DNA from: Candidatus Binataceae bacterium
Lineage (GTDB): Bacteria; Desulfobacterota; Binatia; Binatales; Binataceae
Direction: 5' to 3'
Assembly (NCBI GenBank): GCA_035508495.1
Contig: DATJMX010000078.1
Coordinates: 1 to 53,046 of the forward strand
DNA length: 53,046 nucleotides
Shown here: positions 1 through 8,533 of the stretch, piece after piece
How positions within the stretch are numbered: position 1 is the stretch's first letter
How the letters are laid out: each line of letters starts with the position of its first letter
Notes under the pieces: model-generated
What the model saw: the letters and a program-made list of their open reading frames with translations, nothing else
Database searches by the model: none
Told to the model about the DNA's origin: nothing
Program-made: the position numbers and the translations under genes

Positions 1-120
1 GCTCGTCGGTCGGCGAGGCGCTTTTGCGCGCGCGTTTTTCACCCAACTCGACGCGGCCGCAGGTGGGATTGCCGTAGCGCGGTGCGGTCTGTTTTCGGAG
101 GAAGAGAAGAGATCCGGGCA

Positions 121-213
121 AACCACGAAGGACACGAAGACACAAAGCAAGAAAACATTTCTATCGAAGCGGCGCTGCCGCTTCGCTTGGTGCCCTTAGT
201 GTCCTTGGTGGTT
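121..213. repeat. Nested inverted-repeat element of the ACCACxAAGGACAC type
   Basis: Two imperfect inverted arms of about 28-30 bp (121-150 and 186-213) carry the purine-rich core AACCAC-AAGGACAC on opposite strands. They enclose a perfect inner hairpin at 165-185 (9-bp stem, 3-base loop). A related core sits at 37333-37359. Repeats of this kind are scattered in many GC-rich genomes as non-coding elements. The right arm runs into the 3' end of the membrane-protein gene that stops at 196, so the last few residues of that protein are encoded by the repeat. Whether it is mobile or acts as a transcription terminator is not known. Confidence 0.7.
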
Positions 214-1629
214 ATCTGATCTCTGCTGCTGTTTTCCGCCGCTCGTGGGCGCCCCGATCAGCAGATCGCGGTTCCATGCCCAGGAGCGAATCGGGATCCT
301 GCTCACTGTGTGATTCGCGGCCCAGTCAGGCGGTGGATCGCCGCCCGGCGTCTCGAGTAGCGCGAAGTATTGGTCGCCTGGCAAGGCGTCAGAAGTCTCG
401 AGTTCGTACGCGCCCGTGAAAACGCTGCGGGTCGGCGCGAACTCCTTGGTAGCGTCGCCGGAGCTCGCGACTTTCGCATCGGCAGGCAATTTGTCAGCGA
501 GCGTGCGCTGAACTTTCGCGTGCGCATCCAGGTACGATTGATGGGCGATCGTCAGGAGCAGGAACGACACGACAAAAACCGCGAACGCTGCGATTTTACC
601 GGCGCCGCGTGAGAGCAAGTCGGTGCGCGAGTTGAGTAGTCGCGCCGCGGGCAAGCACGCGAGCATCGAGGCCGGAAGCAAAAAGCGTTGCCCCGGGATA
701 AACCCCGCGAGCAGCGCCGCGAACGTGTTGCGCGCCGAGCCGACGTTGAGCCCGTCGCGATAGTAGTAGAGCGACGCCATCGCGATCGTCACTGCGCATA
801 CCGCAGGGATAGCCCAGGTGCCTGACCATCGCCGCGAAAACGCCGCCCATCCCGCGATCGGAAAAATGGCCAACGAAAAGAAATAGAACGGCAGGAACCC
901 CGCAAGATGGTCGCCGCCGAAACTGTATTGATGTCCGAGGATCGTGTACGCGTCGCGGAAAGCGCTTCCAGTCGTCGCATGATTGTAGGCCATCAGCGCG
1001 ATCAGGGCGGGGAGCGCGCCTGAAAGCATCGAAAGAAAAGATGAGACTCGTCGCGCGCCCTGCTCAGCGCTCCAAACAAACGTGAATACGACGGCGAACG
1101 GTCCCGTCCAGGGATGGATCAGCGTTGCTGCGCCGAGTGCGAGCCCGGCGGCGAATGGACGCGGCTCGTCGCGAAGACACAGTGACGCACCAAATAGCCC
1201 GGCCACCGCGGCCGGCACAGCAGCCAGCACGGTCTGTGAATAGAAGAGCGCGCCGGCCAGCATGAAGTATAGAAAACACCATCCGCTCGCGATCCCGACG
1301 CGACGCAGCATCGCGCGGATAATGAACGCGCCGGCCAGGAACGCGGCCGCACCGAGCAAGAACATCGCGCGCCAGGAAACGAGCATCAATGGCGTCAGCA
1401 TCGCCGCGTGAAACGCGGAATATTTCGAGATGATCCGATCGCCGATCGTGAGGCCCCAGAGCGGCGAGTCGAGAAAGACCGTGCCATGCGAGATCGCGCG
1501 TGCGAGCGCGATGATACAGCTCTCGTCTGAAATCGAATACGAGGCCGGATAAAACGCGATGTAGATCACGCAATACGCGGCGACCATCCCGAAGAAAAGC
1601 CCGTCGCCATCCGGTGCGGATCGCGTCAT
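196..1629 (-). CDS. Polytopic membrane protein, possible ArnT/PMT-like glycosyltransferase
   Basis: About 477 residues with roughly ten hydrophobic segments spread over the first 350 residues, followed by a soluble extracytoplasmic tail of about 110 residues. Acidic residues precede and follow the first membrane segments (for example ISDES after the first one), as in GT-C fold lipid-linked sugar transferases, so a dolichyl-phosphate-mannose/ArnT-like role is possible but not shown. The ATG at 1629 is used; an in-frame TTG at 1689 would add 20 residues, and neither has a clear ribosome-binding site. The C-terminus (NHQGH) comes from the adjoining repeat, so the natural end may be a little earlier. 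It is separated from the EPS operon by genes on both strands. Confidence 0.6.
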   Translation of the reverse strand: MTRSAPDGDGLFFGMVAAYCVIYIAFYPASYSISDESCIIALARAISHGTVFLDSPLWGLTIGDRIISKYSAFHAAMLTPLMLVSWRAMFLLGAAAFLAGAFIIRAMLRRVGIASGWCFLYFMLAGALFYSQTVLAAVPAAVAGLFGASLCLRDEPRPFAAGLALGAATLIHPWTGPFAVVFTFVWSAEQGARRVSSFLSMLSGALPALIALMAYNHATTGSAFRDAYTILGHQYSFGGDHLAGFLPFYFFSLAIFPIAGWAAFSRRWSGTWAIPAVCAVTIAMASLYYYRDGLNVGSARNTFAALLAGFIPGQRFLLPASMLACLPAARLLNSRTDLLSRGAGKIAAFAVFVVSFLLLTIAHQSYLDAHAKVQRTLADKLPADAKVASSGDATKEFAPTRSVFTGAYELETSDALPGDQYFALLETPGGDPPPDWAANHTVSRIPIRSWAWNRDLLIGAPTSGGKQQQRSDNHQGH

Positions 1630-1703
1630 GGAAACAGGATCGAGACGTTCCGGCGAACGCGCTACAGACTTTGCAGATTGTGGTGACAAGTTCGACTCAA
1701 ATA

Positions 1704-1748
1704 ACAGTTGTTAGTACCAGTGATGGCGTGTCACTAGTAGTTAACTGT
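1704..1748. promoter_or_regulatory. Imperfect inverted repeat between divergent genes
   Basis: The roughly 100-bp gap between the minus-strand membrane-protein gene and the plus-strand lipoprotein gene contains ACAGTT (1704-1709) facing AACTGT (1743-1748), and inside these AGTGA (1719-1723) facing TCACT (1731-1735) with a 7-base loop. The stretch is more AT-rich than its surroundings. It could be an operator or a transcribed hairpin serving either divergent gene. No confident -35/-10 pair was identified. Confidence 0.3.
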
Positions 1749-1789
1749 CTGCTCTTGGTTAAGCGGAAGGCGCATGTTAAAGCGAATCG

Positions 1790-2188
1790 ATGCGAATCGT
1801 TGTTAGGACTGCCTCGATTGCTGCTGGGCTGGCAATTGCCTGTTGCGTGGCGGCGTGCGCGGAACCCAATGCCCCAAAGGCGGCGGAGTGGCAGATGATG
1901 CTCCCTCCCATGCGTGGAGATTCGGCACACACGAACCTCAACCCTAATGCTCCGCTCTCCACCTGGCGCACATTCCCGTTAGGTCCTTACCCAAGCAATG
2001 AAGCATGCGAGGCGGTGGTCAACAATTACAAAGAAACGGATAGGCGGGAGGGTGACCCGCCCGGCAGTGATTTTGGTTTCGAAATGGCCCAGTGCGTCTC
2101 GACCGACGACCCACGACTCAAGAGCAGTTTGGAACCGCGCGACCGCCCCTTTCGCGGGCATCCGCGTCAGGCTATTGTCGAGGGCTAA
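1790..2188 (+). CDS. Small predicted lipoprotein, function unknown
   Basis: 132 residues. The N-terminus is a short basic start, a hydrophobic core and a lipobox-like VAAC, with a predicted lipidated cysteine near residue 23. The mature part is polar and Pro/Asn-rich, with two further cysteines (PSNEACEAVV and EMAQCVS) that could form a disulfide in the periplasm. I do not recognise the family. The spacing of the paired cysteines around a short helix resembles small periplasmic proteins that carry only a lipobox and a helical hairpin. It ends 23 bp before rpmB on the same strand and may be co-transcribed with it. Confidence 0.65.
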   Translation: MRIVVRTASIAAGLAIACCVAACAEPNAPKAAEWQMMLPPMRGDSAHTNLNPNAPLSTWRTFPLGPYPSNEACEAVVNNYKETDRREGDPPGSDFGFEMAQCVSTDDPRLKSSLEPRDRPFRGHPRQAIVEG

Positions 2189-2211
2189 TCTTCGTTGCAC
2201 GGAAGAATACG

Positions 2212-2400
2212 ATGAGACATTGCGCGTTTTGCGGAAAGCAGCCGTCGGTTGGCAATAACGTCAGCCACGCTAACAACAAGACCAAGCGGCGCTGGGAGCC
2301 GAACCTGCAGGAAGTCCGCGCCGTAGTCGGCGGCAGCGTGCGGCGGATCCGCGTCTGCACCCGATGCATCCGCAGCGGCAAGGTCAAAAAGAGCGCCTAG
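2212..2400 (+). CDS. rpmB: Large ribosomal subunit protein bL28
   Basis: 62 residues, the usual length for bL28. It opens with CAFCGK, carries the diagnostic HANNKTKRRWEPN segment, and ends with VCTRCIRSGKVKK. The two CxxC pairs mark it as the zinc-binding (C+) form of bL28. The start is the ATG at 2212, with GGAAG at 2201-2205 and a 6-base spacer; longer in-frame extensions upstream are not homologous. bL28 binds 23S rRNA near the E site of the 50S subunit. It stands alone, without rpmG (bL33), its usual partner in many genomes. Confidence 0.95.
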   Translation: MRHCAFCGKQPSVGNNVSHANNKTKRRWEPNLQEVRAVVGGSVRRIRVCTRCIRSGKVKKSA

Positions 2401-2421
2401 CGGCATCCTTGCGCCGCCGGC

Positions 2422-2772
2422 TCAGAACAATTCGTTGAGCAGTGCGGATGGCCGCGCGATTTTGGCCCGGCCGCCGCGAATCACGATCGGCCGCTGCATC
2501 AGCTCCGGATGCTTGAGCAGCAGCGCGACGACCGACTTTTCATCGGTGTAACTACCCGCATCGAGACCGAGCTCCTTGAAGCGCTTGTCCTTGCGCACCA
2601 GATCGGCGGGTGGCGAATCGATAAGCCTTAGAATCCGCTCGAGATCGGCGCCAGTCGGTGGCACCTTCAGATACTCGATTATGTCGAACGGCACGCCGCG
2701 CTCCTTCAGGAGATCGAGCGCACCGCGCGAATTACTGCAGGCAGGATTGTGATACAGAACGACGCGTTCCAT
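2422..2772 (-). CDS. arsC: ArsC-family (thioredoxin-fold) arsenate reductase-like protein
   Basis: 116 residues, the typical length of glutaredoxin-linked ArsC. The N-terminal LYHNPACSNSRGAL motif holds the catalytic cysteine (about residue 12) followed by Ser and Arg. The C-terminal RPIVIRGGRAKIARP segment matches the conserved arginine/glycine region that binds the oxyanion in this family. The expected reaction is arsenate to arsenite with glutathione and glutaredoxin. No arsenite pump or ArsR lies next to it, so a Spx/YffB-like role is possible. The start ATG has GGAAA upstream. It is transcribed divergently from the next gene. Confidence 0.85.
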   Translation of the reverse strand: MERVVLYHNPACSNSRGALDLLKERGVPFDIIEYLKVPPTGADLERILRLIDSPPADLVRKDKRFKELGLDAGSYTDEKSVVALLLKHPELMQRPIVIRGGRAKIARPSALLNELF

Positions 2773-2898
2773 CTTTTTCCTCGATTGCTGATAGCATAGT
2801 CAGCGTCACTCTCACCCTTCAATCAGGGCCCTGTCCCTTCCAAGCGACGTAACGACGCGGGTAAAATGACGGGCGTTTGCGCTGACCAGGGAGATATC

Positions 2899-3507
2899 GT
2901 GAAGCACTGCTCGCAGTTCATGAAGCCCGTCCGAAGCCTCTCGCTTGCACTCGCGATTGCGATCGGATGCTCGGTTGTTTCGATTTCAACCCCGCGCGCC
3001 GGGGCGGCGCTGGTAAGCGGCAGTTTCGCTTACCGCAACGGCTCGCCCGGCAAGGATCGCCAGCTCCATCTCGAGAACCGCGCCACCGGCGACATGTACG
3101 TCGCCGCGTGCAATGGCGACGGCAGCTTCTCGACTGACGTTCCGCCGGGACTCTATGATCTCCGCGCCGAGCGCGGCGTGATTCTGAAATATCGAATCCA
3201 CGTCGATCAGGAGCCCATCAACATCGGGCGGGTAGTCGAACCGGTGCCGCTCGACGTGCATCGCGTGTTCCAGCGCGAGAGCATCGCCGAGGCAGTCGTG
3301 AAAAGCCCCGCGCCCTCGACCGCCAACCTCAGCGGACGGCCGCTGCAAGCGATGCAATTCGGCCACCAAGCGGCCGAGCAGTTCGGCGCACCGGTTGGCA
3401 CACCCGCATCTATGGCAACCCCGAGCGCCAAGGGAATCGAGGCGATGCCCTACGAGCCCGAGTCGATGCCGCCCATGGGCGTCGAACCCGCGCCAGAAAT
3501 GAAGTAA
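2899..3507 (+). CDS. Secreted protein with carboxypeptidase-regulatory-like beta-sandwich
   Basis: 202 residues from the GTG at 2899, which has GGGAGA a few bases upstream; a further in-frame start at 2866 lacks this. A signal peptide is visible (KPVRSLSLALAIAIGCSVVSIS, likely cleavage after PRAGA). The mature N-terminal half (GSFAYRNGSPGKDRQLHL..., then GSFSTDVPPGLYDLRAERG) has the layout of a CarboxypepD_reg/CNA-B-like domain. The C-terminal 70 residues are rich in Pro, Ala, Met and Glu and look disordered. No catalytic residues are evident. It resembles in architecture the small secreted protein at 21976-22386 in the EPS operon. Confidence 0.65.
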   Translation: MKHCSQFMKPVRSLSLALAIAIGCSVVSISTPRAGAALVSGSFAYRNGSPGKDRQLHLENRATGDMYVAACNGDGSFSTDVPPGLYDLRAERGVILKYRIHVDQEPINIGRVVEPVPLDVHRVFQRESIAEAVVKSPAPSTANLSGRPLQAMQFGHQAAEQFGAPVGTPASMATPSAKGIEAMPYEPESMPPMGVEPAPEMK

Positions 3508-3603
3508 ACCCGGGCGCCGGCGATACTCGATTTCGAGGATTGATGACGATCGAGGCGGGAGTCACCGAGTCAACATATTGGTGACCGAAAGATGGGCGGG
3601 GCA

Positions 3604-4788
3604 CTAATCGGCTACGAGATGCGCGCGATACTGGGGATGCTCGTTGCCGTACGCGACGCGTTCGTAGATTTCGCGCGTACGCCGCACCATCGCATCGAGA
3701 CTGAACTCTGACTCGACGCGCCGGCGCGCCGCGTGGCCGAACCTGGCGCGCAGCTCGCGATCGTCGAGCAGGCGATTGATCGCATGGGCCAGGGCCGCGC
3801 TGTCTCCCGGCGGCACGGTGAATCCGGTTTCGCCGTCGCGCGAGACGAACGGCACCCCCGACGCAATCCTGGTGTTTACCACCGGCAGTCCGGTTGCCAT
3901 CGCTTCGAGCTGAACGATACCGAAAGCCTCGCTGCGCGCGATCGAGGGCAGCACGAACACGTCGGCGGCATGGTAGTAAGGGATCACTGATGGTTGCATC
4001 TCGCCCAGAAACACAACGCGGTCATCGACACCCAGCTCGTGCGCCTCTTTCAGGAGGGCAGGTCGCAGCGGTCCCTCGCCGACCATGAGTATCTTCGCGT
4101 CGATTTTCGCGGCGGCACGAACCAGGTTCTCGAAGCCTTTGTAGTAGACCAGTCGTCCCACGGCCAAGACGATCCGCTCGCCGAAGCGCTCGCGAATCTC
4201 TCGAACTTCCGCCTCGTCCGCCTTGCGATAGCGGGAAGGATCGATGCCATACGGAACTACATGACATCGATCACGCATACGATTCAGCGGTTCAGAACTC
4301 TCTACGTAGTCCGGCGAAGTCGCAATAACGGCGGCACACCGGCGCAAGAACCGGCGCTGGATAGGCTCGAACACGCGCGCGAGCCGGCGCTGTCTGACAA
4401 CGTCGCTATGCCACGTAGCTATCAAATGACTCCCGCTGCCACTGGCCAGCGCGGCGATCACGCCGGCGGGATTCGGCAGATGGACGTGGACGATATCCGA
4501 CGATGCGCGTCGGATTTTCCATGCCATCGCCGGGCAGATCGGCGCGCCCGCGATCGTCATCTGGATCGCCAGCCGCGACACGGCTACGCCATTTACGATC
4601 GCTTCATCGTCACCGCGATGGTCGTTGGCGACGAGCACCCGCACGTCGACCGACTTGCGCAGTTCGCCGCATAACGCCTCGAGGTGAGTTTCCATTCCGC
4701 CGACATGCGGCGGATAGAACTTACCTACATGAACGACGCGTAATTTATCGGAGGTCTTCGTTGAACTAGTCCTTAGTCGCACTGCCAA
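3604..4788 (-). CDS. GT4-family glycosyltransferase
   Basis: 394 residues with two Rossmann domains. The N-terminal acceptor domain starts LRVVHVGKFYPPHVGGMETHL, including the glycine-rich loop of retaining GT-B enzymes. The C-terminal donor domain holds VGRLVYYKGFENL and the E-x7-E motif EAFGIVQLEAMATGLPVV that contacts the nucleotide sugar. It should transfer one sugar from NDP-sugar to the growing lipid-linked repeat in the cytoplasm. It is the most promoter-distal gene of the EPS operon, 78 bp after the preceding gene. The TTG start is weak, and a GTG at 4782 is an alternative. Confidence 0.85.
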   Translation of the reverse strand: MAVRLRTSSTKTSDKLRVVHVGKFYPPHVGGMETHLEALCGELRKSVDVRVLVANDHRGDDEAIVNGVAVSRLAIQMTIAGAPICPAMAWKIRRASSDIVHVHLPNPAGVIAALASGSGSHLIATWHSDVVRQRRLARVFEPIQRRFLRRCAAVIATSPDYVESSEPLNRMRDRCHVVPYGIDPSRYRKADEAEVREIRERFGERIVLAVGRLVYYKGFENLVRAAAKIDAKILMVGEGPLRPALLKEAHELGVDDRVVFLGEMQPSVIPYYHAADVFVLPSIARSEAFGIVQLEAMATGLPVVNTRIASGVPFVSRDGETGFTVPPGDSAALAHAINRLLDDRELRARFGHAARRRVESEFSLDAMVRRTREIYERVAYGNEHPQYRAHLVAD

Positions 4789-4866
4789 GACGCAGGGCTC
4801 GCCGCTCCGGGTCGCGCTCAGCAGGTTTCAGACTGAAATCGAACGGACTTTCCCGTCGGCAATTTG

Positions 4867-6174
4867 TCACCGCGTCGGCTGCCTATGAATCCCGCGCCGG
4901 TGACCTGTCCGCGCCTGTTTCATGGCTGACAACGAATCGGATTGTTCGAACTGTTCATGCGCGGCGGCGCTCGCGACTGCGTGGTAGAGATTCACCATAC
5001 GCGTTGCATGGCCGGCCCACGAGAATCGGGCGCTCCACGCTATTCCTGCCGCACTGCGCCGGTCGAATGCGGCGGTATCATTCGCTCGCTCATGCAGAAT
5101 CGCCGTCGCGCTTTCACACCACCGCGCGATATCGCCGACCGGGCAATACTCCGCCGTCGCACCACCTACTTCGCGCAGCACAGGAATATCGCTTGCGACC
5201 ACCGGAGTTCCGCACGCAAGCGCTTCGACCACCGGCAGCCCGAACCCTTCGGCCTCCGACGGCATCAGGAGCAGCGCCGCGCGGCGGTAGATCGCCGCCA
5301 GCACTCTTCGCTCGACGAACGGCAACGTAACGATACGGTCGAATATCCCAAGCGAACCCGCCAACTCCGTTAGCTGATCGTTTAGCGGGCCACCGGCGCG
5401 AATCAAGCGAGCGGCTGGGAATTCGCGGCAGATTTGCGCGAAGACCTTCAGTGCTACGTCGATTCGTTTGCGAGCCTCCCCATGTCCAACGTGCAGAATC
5501 TCGATTCGATCCGCACGTGGCGCACCCAGCATCTGGGCTGCCGTTTTTTCCGCCTCGGCGTCGCCCGCGGCGAGCGTTTCGGCATCGACGCCGTTGTTAA
5601 CGACGATCGTGTTGTCGCCGGTGCGAATTCCCGACTTCAAAAGCGCATCGCATGTCGCCGTGCTGACGCAGCTAACGATCGCCGCGCGCCGCAGTCCTTT
5701 TGCGAGACGGCCGGCAATCGCACGGAAGATCGTGTTCCGCGCTCCGCTCGTTTGCTCCAGCAGCGGTCGAAACGCGTCGAGGTCATGACAGGTAACGATT
5801 GTTCGCTCCACTGGAAGATAATTCACCAGATGTGCGTAGCTGTGATCGACGACGTGGAAAACGTCGAACCTGGCGCGCTGGCGCCGGAGCCAGAGTGGAT
5901 AGCGAACATAGCGATTGAGCGCGCGCTCGACGTTGCAGGCATCGCGCGAACGCGCAAGTCGCGCGTACCGCGTGAGCGGCCGCAGAAACACAGGCCGCAG
6001 AACCTCCGCTTCGATCGGCACGGCGCCGCGCACACTGCGAAGCTCGCGCGCCAGCATCGTCGCGACGAGGTCCATGCTCGGCCATCGCTCTTCAACAAAG
6101 TCGGCAATAATTGCGACCCGCAGCGGCTTAGGCTGCAAGGTATTCGCGCCACCTATTGGCGACGGCGCGGTCAT
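4867..6174 (-). CDS. GT4-family glycosyltransferase
   Basis: 435 residues with a GT-B fold. The acceptor domain begins LRVAIIADFVEERWPSMD and the donor domain contains ILHVGHGEARKRIDVAL followed by the E-x7-E motif EAEGFGLPVVEALACGTPVV. HVVDHSYAHL and TIVTCHDLDAF are typical of GT4 enzymes with mannosyl- or related transferase activity. The C-terminal 30 residues are polar and probably unstructured. The ATG overlaps the stop of the upstream gene by 4 bp (ATGA), which indicates translational coupling in the EPS operon. Confidence 0.85.
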   Translation of the reverse strand: MTAPSPIGGANTLQPKPLRVAIIADFVEERWPSMDLVATMLARELRSVRGAVPIEAEVLRPVFLRPLTRYARLARSRDACNVERALNRYVRYPLWLRRQRARFDVFHVVDHSYAHLVNYLPVERTIVTCHDLDAFRPLLEQTSGARNTIFRAIAGRLAKGLRRAAIVSCVSTATCDALLKSGIRTGDNTIVVNNGVDAETLAAGDAEAEKTAAQMLGAPRADRIEILHVGHGEARKRIDVALKVFAQICREFPAARLIRAGGPLNDQLTELAGSLGIFDRIVTLPFVERRVLAAIYRRAALLLMPSEAEGFGLPVVEALACGTPVVASDIPVLREVGGATAEYCPVGDIARWCESATAILHERANDTAAFDRRSAAGIAWSARFSWAGHATRMVNLYHAVASAAAHEQFEQSDSLSAMKQARTGHRRGIHRQPTR

Positions 6175-7400
6175 GCGGTCCTGGCGCGCTCCAACTCGGA
6201 ATTGGGTGCTACCTGCCCGAAGATTTCGAGGAGCGCCGCAAGATGAAGTTCCGGATCGAAGCGCGACGAACTTTCGAGCGCACCGCGTGCAAGTTGAAGA
6301 TACGTCTCACCATCACCCAGGCATCGCAGAATCGCCGTGGCAAGTTGTTTGGCCGTCGGCGGATTCGAGGGAGCGAGCGCGCCGCTGATGCCATCGAGCA
6401 GCCACTCGGAGATTCCGCCAACGTCAAAAGCCGCACTGGGAATTCCGAGCCGTGCCGCCTCGGCGCCAATCAGCCCAAAGGGCTCGGGCCACACGCTCGG
6501 CATCACCAGCAGATCGGTACGCGCAAGTTCCTGTCCTAGTTGCGCCTCGGAAAGCCATCCCGGAAAACGAACCGCGATCCCGGGATCGGTCTCCAGACGA
6601 CGGGCCTTGAGCTGCCACGTCTCTCGCGATGGTCCGTCGCCTGCCATCGTCAGCTCGAGCTCAGCACCCAAAGCGCGCGCGACCTCGGGCAACGCGTCGA
6701 GCAGAAAATCGCCGCCTTTGAGCGGCGTCATGCGGCCGGCGAAGAGCAGCCGGCGCTGGCGGCGCGAATCGTCAAGGCCAATCGCCCGCACACTGGCCGG
6801 CTTACGCACCAGCATCGGCACCTTACGCAGGCGTTGTGCCGGAACCAGGTGCTCGAATTCGCGACGCACATAGTCGGAAGTTGTAAGGATCGCGGAGAAT
6901 CGTGTCAGGCGTTCGCGCTCGCGCATCTCGCGTGAGTAGTCGCGCCACATCGTGATCGGACTGAGCCCGCCGCATCGGCGCGGGTAGTAGTGCCCGAGAC
7001 ATTGCCAACCAAACCGCCGATGACAAGTCTGTGCGGCGGGATTCTTGTGCATCCTTTCACCGCTGATACAGAGGCCGTGATAGCCGTGCGCGAAGTAAAT
7101 CGAGGGCGCCATCGCGACCACCCGATCCGACAAGCTTGCATCCTCGAGCCCGTGGGAGAAAACGAGGTCGGGATACCATTGGCGAGCGGCCTTAACCGCG
7201 CTTTCCGCGCTGCTTCGATCCACGCACCAGACCGGAACTTGCACGGACGCGTCCAGCGGCTCTGTTCCGCGTGGCGCGTCATGTTCGGCGAGAATGGCAA
7301 CCTCGATGTGCGCGGCGGCAAGCGCGCCCAGGACGGCTCGCAGGTAAACCTCGAGTCCGCCGAGGAGCGCACGATCGCGCGTCGCGATCAGAACTCGCAT
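6171..7400 (-). CDS. GT4-family glycosyltransferase
   Basis: 409 residues from the ATG at 7400 (MRVLIATRDRALLGGLEVYL). The frame stays open upstream to about 7700, but that part lies inside the preceding gene and has no homology. A small cysteine/histidine-rich stretch (TCHRRFGWQCLGHYYPRRCGG) sits in the middle of the acceptor domain, as in GT4 enzymes that probably bind a metal or form a disulfide there. The donor domain shows FAGRMTPLKGGDFLL and EPFGLIGAEAARLGIPSA. The start overlaps the upstream gene by 13 bp and the stop overlaps the next start by 4 bp. Confidence 0.85.
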   Translation of the reverse strand: MRVLIATRDRALLGGLEVYLRAVLGALAAAHIEVAILAEHDAPRGTEPLDASVQVPVWCVDRSSAESAVKAARQWYPDLVFSHGLEDASLSDRVVAMAPSIYFAHGYHGLCISGERMHKNPAAQTCHRRFGWQCLGHYYPRRCGGLSPITMWRDYSREMRERERLTRFSAILTTSDYVRREFEHLVPAQRLRKVPMLVRKPASVRAIGLDDSRRQRRLLFAGRMTPLKGGDFLLDALPEVARALGAELELTMAGDGPSRETWQLKARRLETDPGIAVRFPGWLSEAQLGQELARTDLLVMPSVWPEPFGLIGAEAARLGIPSAAFDVGGISEWLLDGISGALAPSNPPTAKQLATAILRCLGDGETYLQLARGALESSSRFDPELHLAALLEIFGQVAPNSELERARTA

Positions 7401-8524
7401 CGAACTTCCCGCAGCAAGTTCACTGTGTGTCGGAGGTCGAACACCTCTTGATAAAGCGCCGCACCCGCACACCCCATCGCCCGAGCGCGCTCGCGATCGC
7501 GTACGAGATCGAGCGCGGCGATCCCGAGCTCGCGCGGGCTGGCGGACCGAATCGCAAGTACACCGGCCGAGCGGTTCCACATGTTTTCGCTGTGAGAACC
7601 GGCGTTCGCGACAAGCGGCCTTGAATGGGCGAGCGCCGCGATCGCGCTCGCATTGCGCGAGGTGATTCCGTCCTCGTACGGCTGCAGCATCGCATCGCAC
7701 GCCGAAATGGAGAGCGAAGCGTCGCCGCGATCGAGACTTCCCGTCGCATGCACACGATTGGCCGCCGACGGGTACCGCACGACCAGCGTAGTGCGGAATT
7801 CTTCGCTGCCGCGGCCGATCAGGAGCAGGTTGGCACCGCTCGAGTCGAGAATCGGCTGTAGCGCTTGTCTCAACAGTTGCGATCGCTCCGTGCCATAGGT
7901 GCCGAAGTGTCCGATGAGCGCTTCGCCGCGCGGCGCGTAGCGCATCCGCTGCACCTTCATCGCGTCGGTGTCATCGACCACCGGGATATTGCCAGGTACG
8001 GGAGCCCACAGGATTGGGCAGTCGGCCGGTGCGTAAGCTCGTACTGTGCTGCGCCATGCTTCGGCCGCGACGAGAATGCGCTTCGCGCTTCGCGCGACGA
8101 GAGCTGCCATCAAACGATGCGTCGTGCCGAGCAGGTTGCGCCTCATCGGCTGCTGGCGCCGAATCGGGTACGCGACTTCGTGGAACATCACCGTAACGTC
8201 GCGATGCCGTTGCTGGTAGAGCCAAATGCAGAACGGCAAGTTCATCGCCTTGAGGCCGAACGCGTGCGGGACGTATTGCACCAGGATTCGCGCGCGACCA
8301 TCGATAGTGTGACTTAGTTCGCGCCGGGCAGCGCGTCCAAATCTGTCGGGCAAACGGCAAACGCGCACGCCCGCGTCGTCTGTCTCAGAGTCAGCCGATC
8401 CTGGCGCGTGGATCGCGACCTCGTCCCCGGCGCTGACCAGGGCGCGCGCGACAAACTGCGAGTAGTCGGCGACCCCGCCAGGTTGGGGCGGATACTCGCC
8501 GGTGATGATTTCCCAGCGCGTCAC
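7388..8524 (-). CDS. GT4-like glycosyltransferase with variant donor motif
   Basis: 378 residues starting with GTG. The acceptor loop is ITGEYPPQPGGVADYS, typical of GT4. The donor-side motif is variant: MLQPYEDGITSRNASAIAALAHSRP replaces the usual E-F/Y-G-x4-E-A-x-A-x-G pattern, as in a GT4 subfamily with D-G-x-S/T-x-R. It therefore may use a different donor or act on a different ring position from its neighbours. It begins 9 bp after the stop of the upstream GT gene and its 3' end overlaps the next GT gene by 13 bp. Confidence 0.8.
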   Translation of the reverse strand: MTRWEIITGEYPPQPGGVADYSQFVARALVSAGDEVAIHAPGSADSETDDAGVRVCRLPDRFGRAARRELSHTIDGRARILVQYVPHAFGLKAMNLPFCIWLYQQRHRDVTVMFHEVAYPIRRQQPMRRNLLGTTHRLMAALVARSAKRILVAAEAWRSTVRAYAPADCPILWAPVPGNIPVVDDTDAMKVQRMRYAPRGEALIGHFGTYGTERSQLLRQALQPILDSSGANLLLIGRGSEEFRTTLVVRYPSAANRVHATGSLDRGDASLSISACDAMLQPYEDGITSRNASAIAALAHSRPLVANAGSHSENMWNRSAGVLAIRSASPRELGIAALDLVRDRERARAMGCAGAALYQEVFDLRHTVNLLREVRCEF

Positions 8525-8533
8525 GACGGTCCG

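Noticed and set aside
7400..7700. N-terminal extension of the GT4 gene at 6171-7400
   Set aside because: The extension overlaps the previous GT gene and reads as Arg/Ala-rich shadow sequence without homology; MRVLIATRD at 7400 is a standard GT4 opening.
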